From: Candidatus Aminicenantota bacterium
GTDB lineage: Bacteria > Acidobacteriota > Aminicenantia > JAMOAD01
Length of the DNA: 7,572 nucleotides
Assembly: GCA_027070475.1 (NCBI GenBank)
Contig: JALXDT010000070.1
Coordinates: forward strand, 1 to 7,572
Reading direction: 5' to 3'
In this document: piece after piece, positions 7,501 through 7,572 of the stretch
How the letters are laid out: each line of letters opens with the position of its first letter
Position numbering within the stretch: the stretch's first letter is position 1
Notes under the pieces: model-generated
What the model was told of the DNA's origin: nothing
Databases searched by the model: none
What the model saw: only the letters and a program-made list of their open reading frames with translations
Made by a program: the position numbers and the translations under genes

Positions 7501-7572
7501 CACTGAAATAGAACCAAAAAGTTTTCTTTTTTTAAAAATTAAAATAAAAAAAGAAAAGTTAAAAACTATAAA
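4510..7572 (-). CDS. Membrane-bound hybrid sensor histidine kinase, PAS-GAF-PAS-PAS-HisKA-HATPase-REC (5' end off window)
   Basis: Numbers count from a GTG at 7503. Seen: a hydrophobic segment at about 3-22 and another at 33-49; PAS at about 62-180 (ENYTGYKPEDF, ending ILTDIT); GAF at 205-360; PAS at 366-485 (ending IIARDISER); PAS at 492-605 (FEELTGYSFDEV, ending ELDIT); HisKA with H631 in AHDFNNLL; HATPase with N739 and N743 in MNLVANSRDA, D790 in DTGIGM, FEPFFTT and GTGLGLS; and a terminal receiver with acidic pair D887/D888, phosphoacceptor D931 (SDVVMPKMDG), S959 and K981. All catalytic residues are intact, so autophosphorylation and transfer to the receiver are expected; the signal is unknown. 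No output domain follows the receiver. The GTG has no ribosome site, and the frame stays open to base 7572, adding another hydrophobic stretch followed by KKRK. The true start is therefore upstream of the window, and at least 1020 residues are present. Confidence 0.93.
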   Translation of the reverse strand, partial: FIVFNFSFFILIFKKRKLFGSISVFLMLFTLGYAFIPFSNFIQHFLSYDILDPYEDYIAIIMIILFAFFLYADYLKEKIKEAEDSRKLFKTLVEDIPGIVYILKIEEKFSIYFISPHVENYTGYKPEDFYENPSLWDSHIVEEDRNKVYKKYMEIVKSRKNMSIEYRIKLKDGNLHWFKDNIRLFYRNEKPYILGILTDITNEKEIAEALDNKNRELRRKISSLEKINELSERLSGMTKPEDIMQASVEIMEGYLGEPSISIFKVNWNKEVLELVYSYGFSREIVEIAKEIPLKGSRSGRTTKEKKVILITDIEKDKTMKPLIKRALLKEGFKSAILLPLITKDKAVGIMHIVYKRKIDIDKDERNALESIGKTIGLALENAYTLEDLTESEQKYRTLAESAEDFIIIHNIKGKIEYLNSSALKASGLKREDIIGKDIIDFLPQEELLKLKERLNKRKKGDYSSFKFYTYLKRKDGTRIDMEVISTPIIKEGDIDSILIIARDISERLAYEKKLLTLSSVVEQTSTSIFITDEEGRIEYVNPYFEELTGYSFDEVKGKKPKFLKSGKHDKSFYENLWKTVLKGEIWKGDIINKKKDGSLYYARSTIFPIKDKNNKIINFAAIELDITKEKKLEEQSKQIQRLEAIGSLAVGIAHDFNNLLTSILGYTDLLPHDLSGNEKALKKVKNIKKASESARDLVSKLLAYSRKQVIKPKVISINRALLELKGMLKRIVSEDIELIFNLKEDIEKIYADKTQIEQIVMNLVANSRDAILLSKKKEKKILIETEQIVITKEYVRTHLGSSEGTYVLLKVTDTGIGMDKKTMDKIFEPFFTTKETKKGTGLGLSTVYGIVKQNKGFIYAYSELGKGTTIKIYWPVYKGKVDNKGKDKEFGEEIIEREIKFEGNALIVEDDEGVLKVGKEFLSSFGFNVFSAKNGIEALKIVEKIENLKLVLSDVVMPKMDGLEFYEKVIKIKGDLKFIFSSGYPLTHPEISKKINGDVAFLQKPYTLSEFRKVLIKLFS

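Overview
The window is about one third G+C and densely coding, with six protein genes. No RNA gene, CRISPR array, insertion sequence or integrase was seen. The codon style (Lys-, Ile-, Glu- and Phe-rich) is uniform, so there is no obvious recent transfer. Shine-Dalgarno sites are strong (two are full AAGGAGGT matches) and promoters look sigma-70-like, so this is a bacterium. A prohibitin-type SPFH protein, a DUF4388 (PatA N-terminal-like) protein, a multi-PAS hybrid histidine kinase and a bacterial Rsm22-type protein together suggest an AT-rich Gram-negative or candidate-phylum lineage of deltaproteobacterial flavour. That placement is an inference, and no marker in the window fixes the phylum.

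Layout. On the minus strand at the left edge is an Rsm22/METTL17-family gene (1-1045) that runs off the window. A short divergent promoter region (1046-1209) separates it from a compact plus-strand operon: an SPFH/prohibitin-like membrane protein (1210-2052), a DUF4388 protein (2090-2647) and a rhomboid serine protease (2656-3366). Four bases after the rhomboid stop lies the convergent stop of an aldo/keto reductase (minus, 3371-4411). Upstream of that, on the same strand, is a large membrane-bound hybrid histidine kinase (minus, 4510 to the right edge) with TM, PAS, GAF, PAS, PAS, HisKA, HATPase and receiver parts. Its reading frame stays open through the last base, so its true start lies outside the window.

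How the genes may work together. The most suggestive unit is SPFH, DUF4388 and rhomboid. An SPFH scaffold and an intramembrane protease are encoded with 37-bp and 8-bp gaps around a likely signalling or adaptor protein of unknown function. Mitochondrial prohibitin or stomatin-like scaffolds are known to associate with rhomboid proteases, so a bacterial membrane-microdomain and proteolysis module is plausible but unproven. The Rsm22-like protein keeps the SAM-binding loop and four cysteines of its family, which points to small-subunit ribosome maturation. The kinase and the aldo/keto reductase are adjacent and codirectional, but the reductase appears to have its own promoter, so a functional link is not established.
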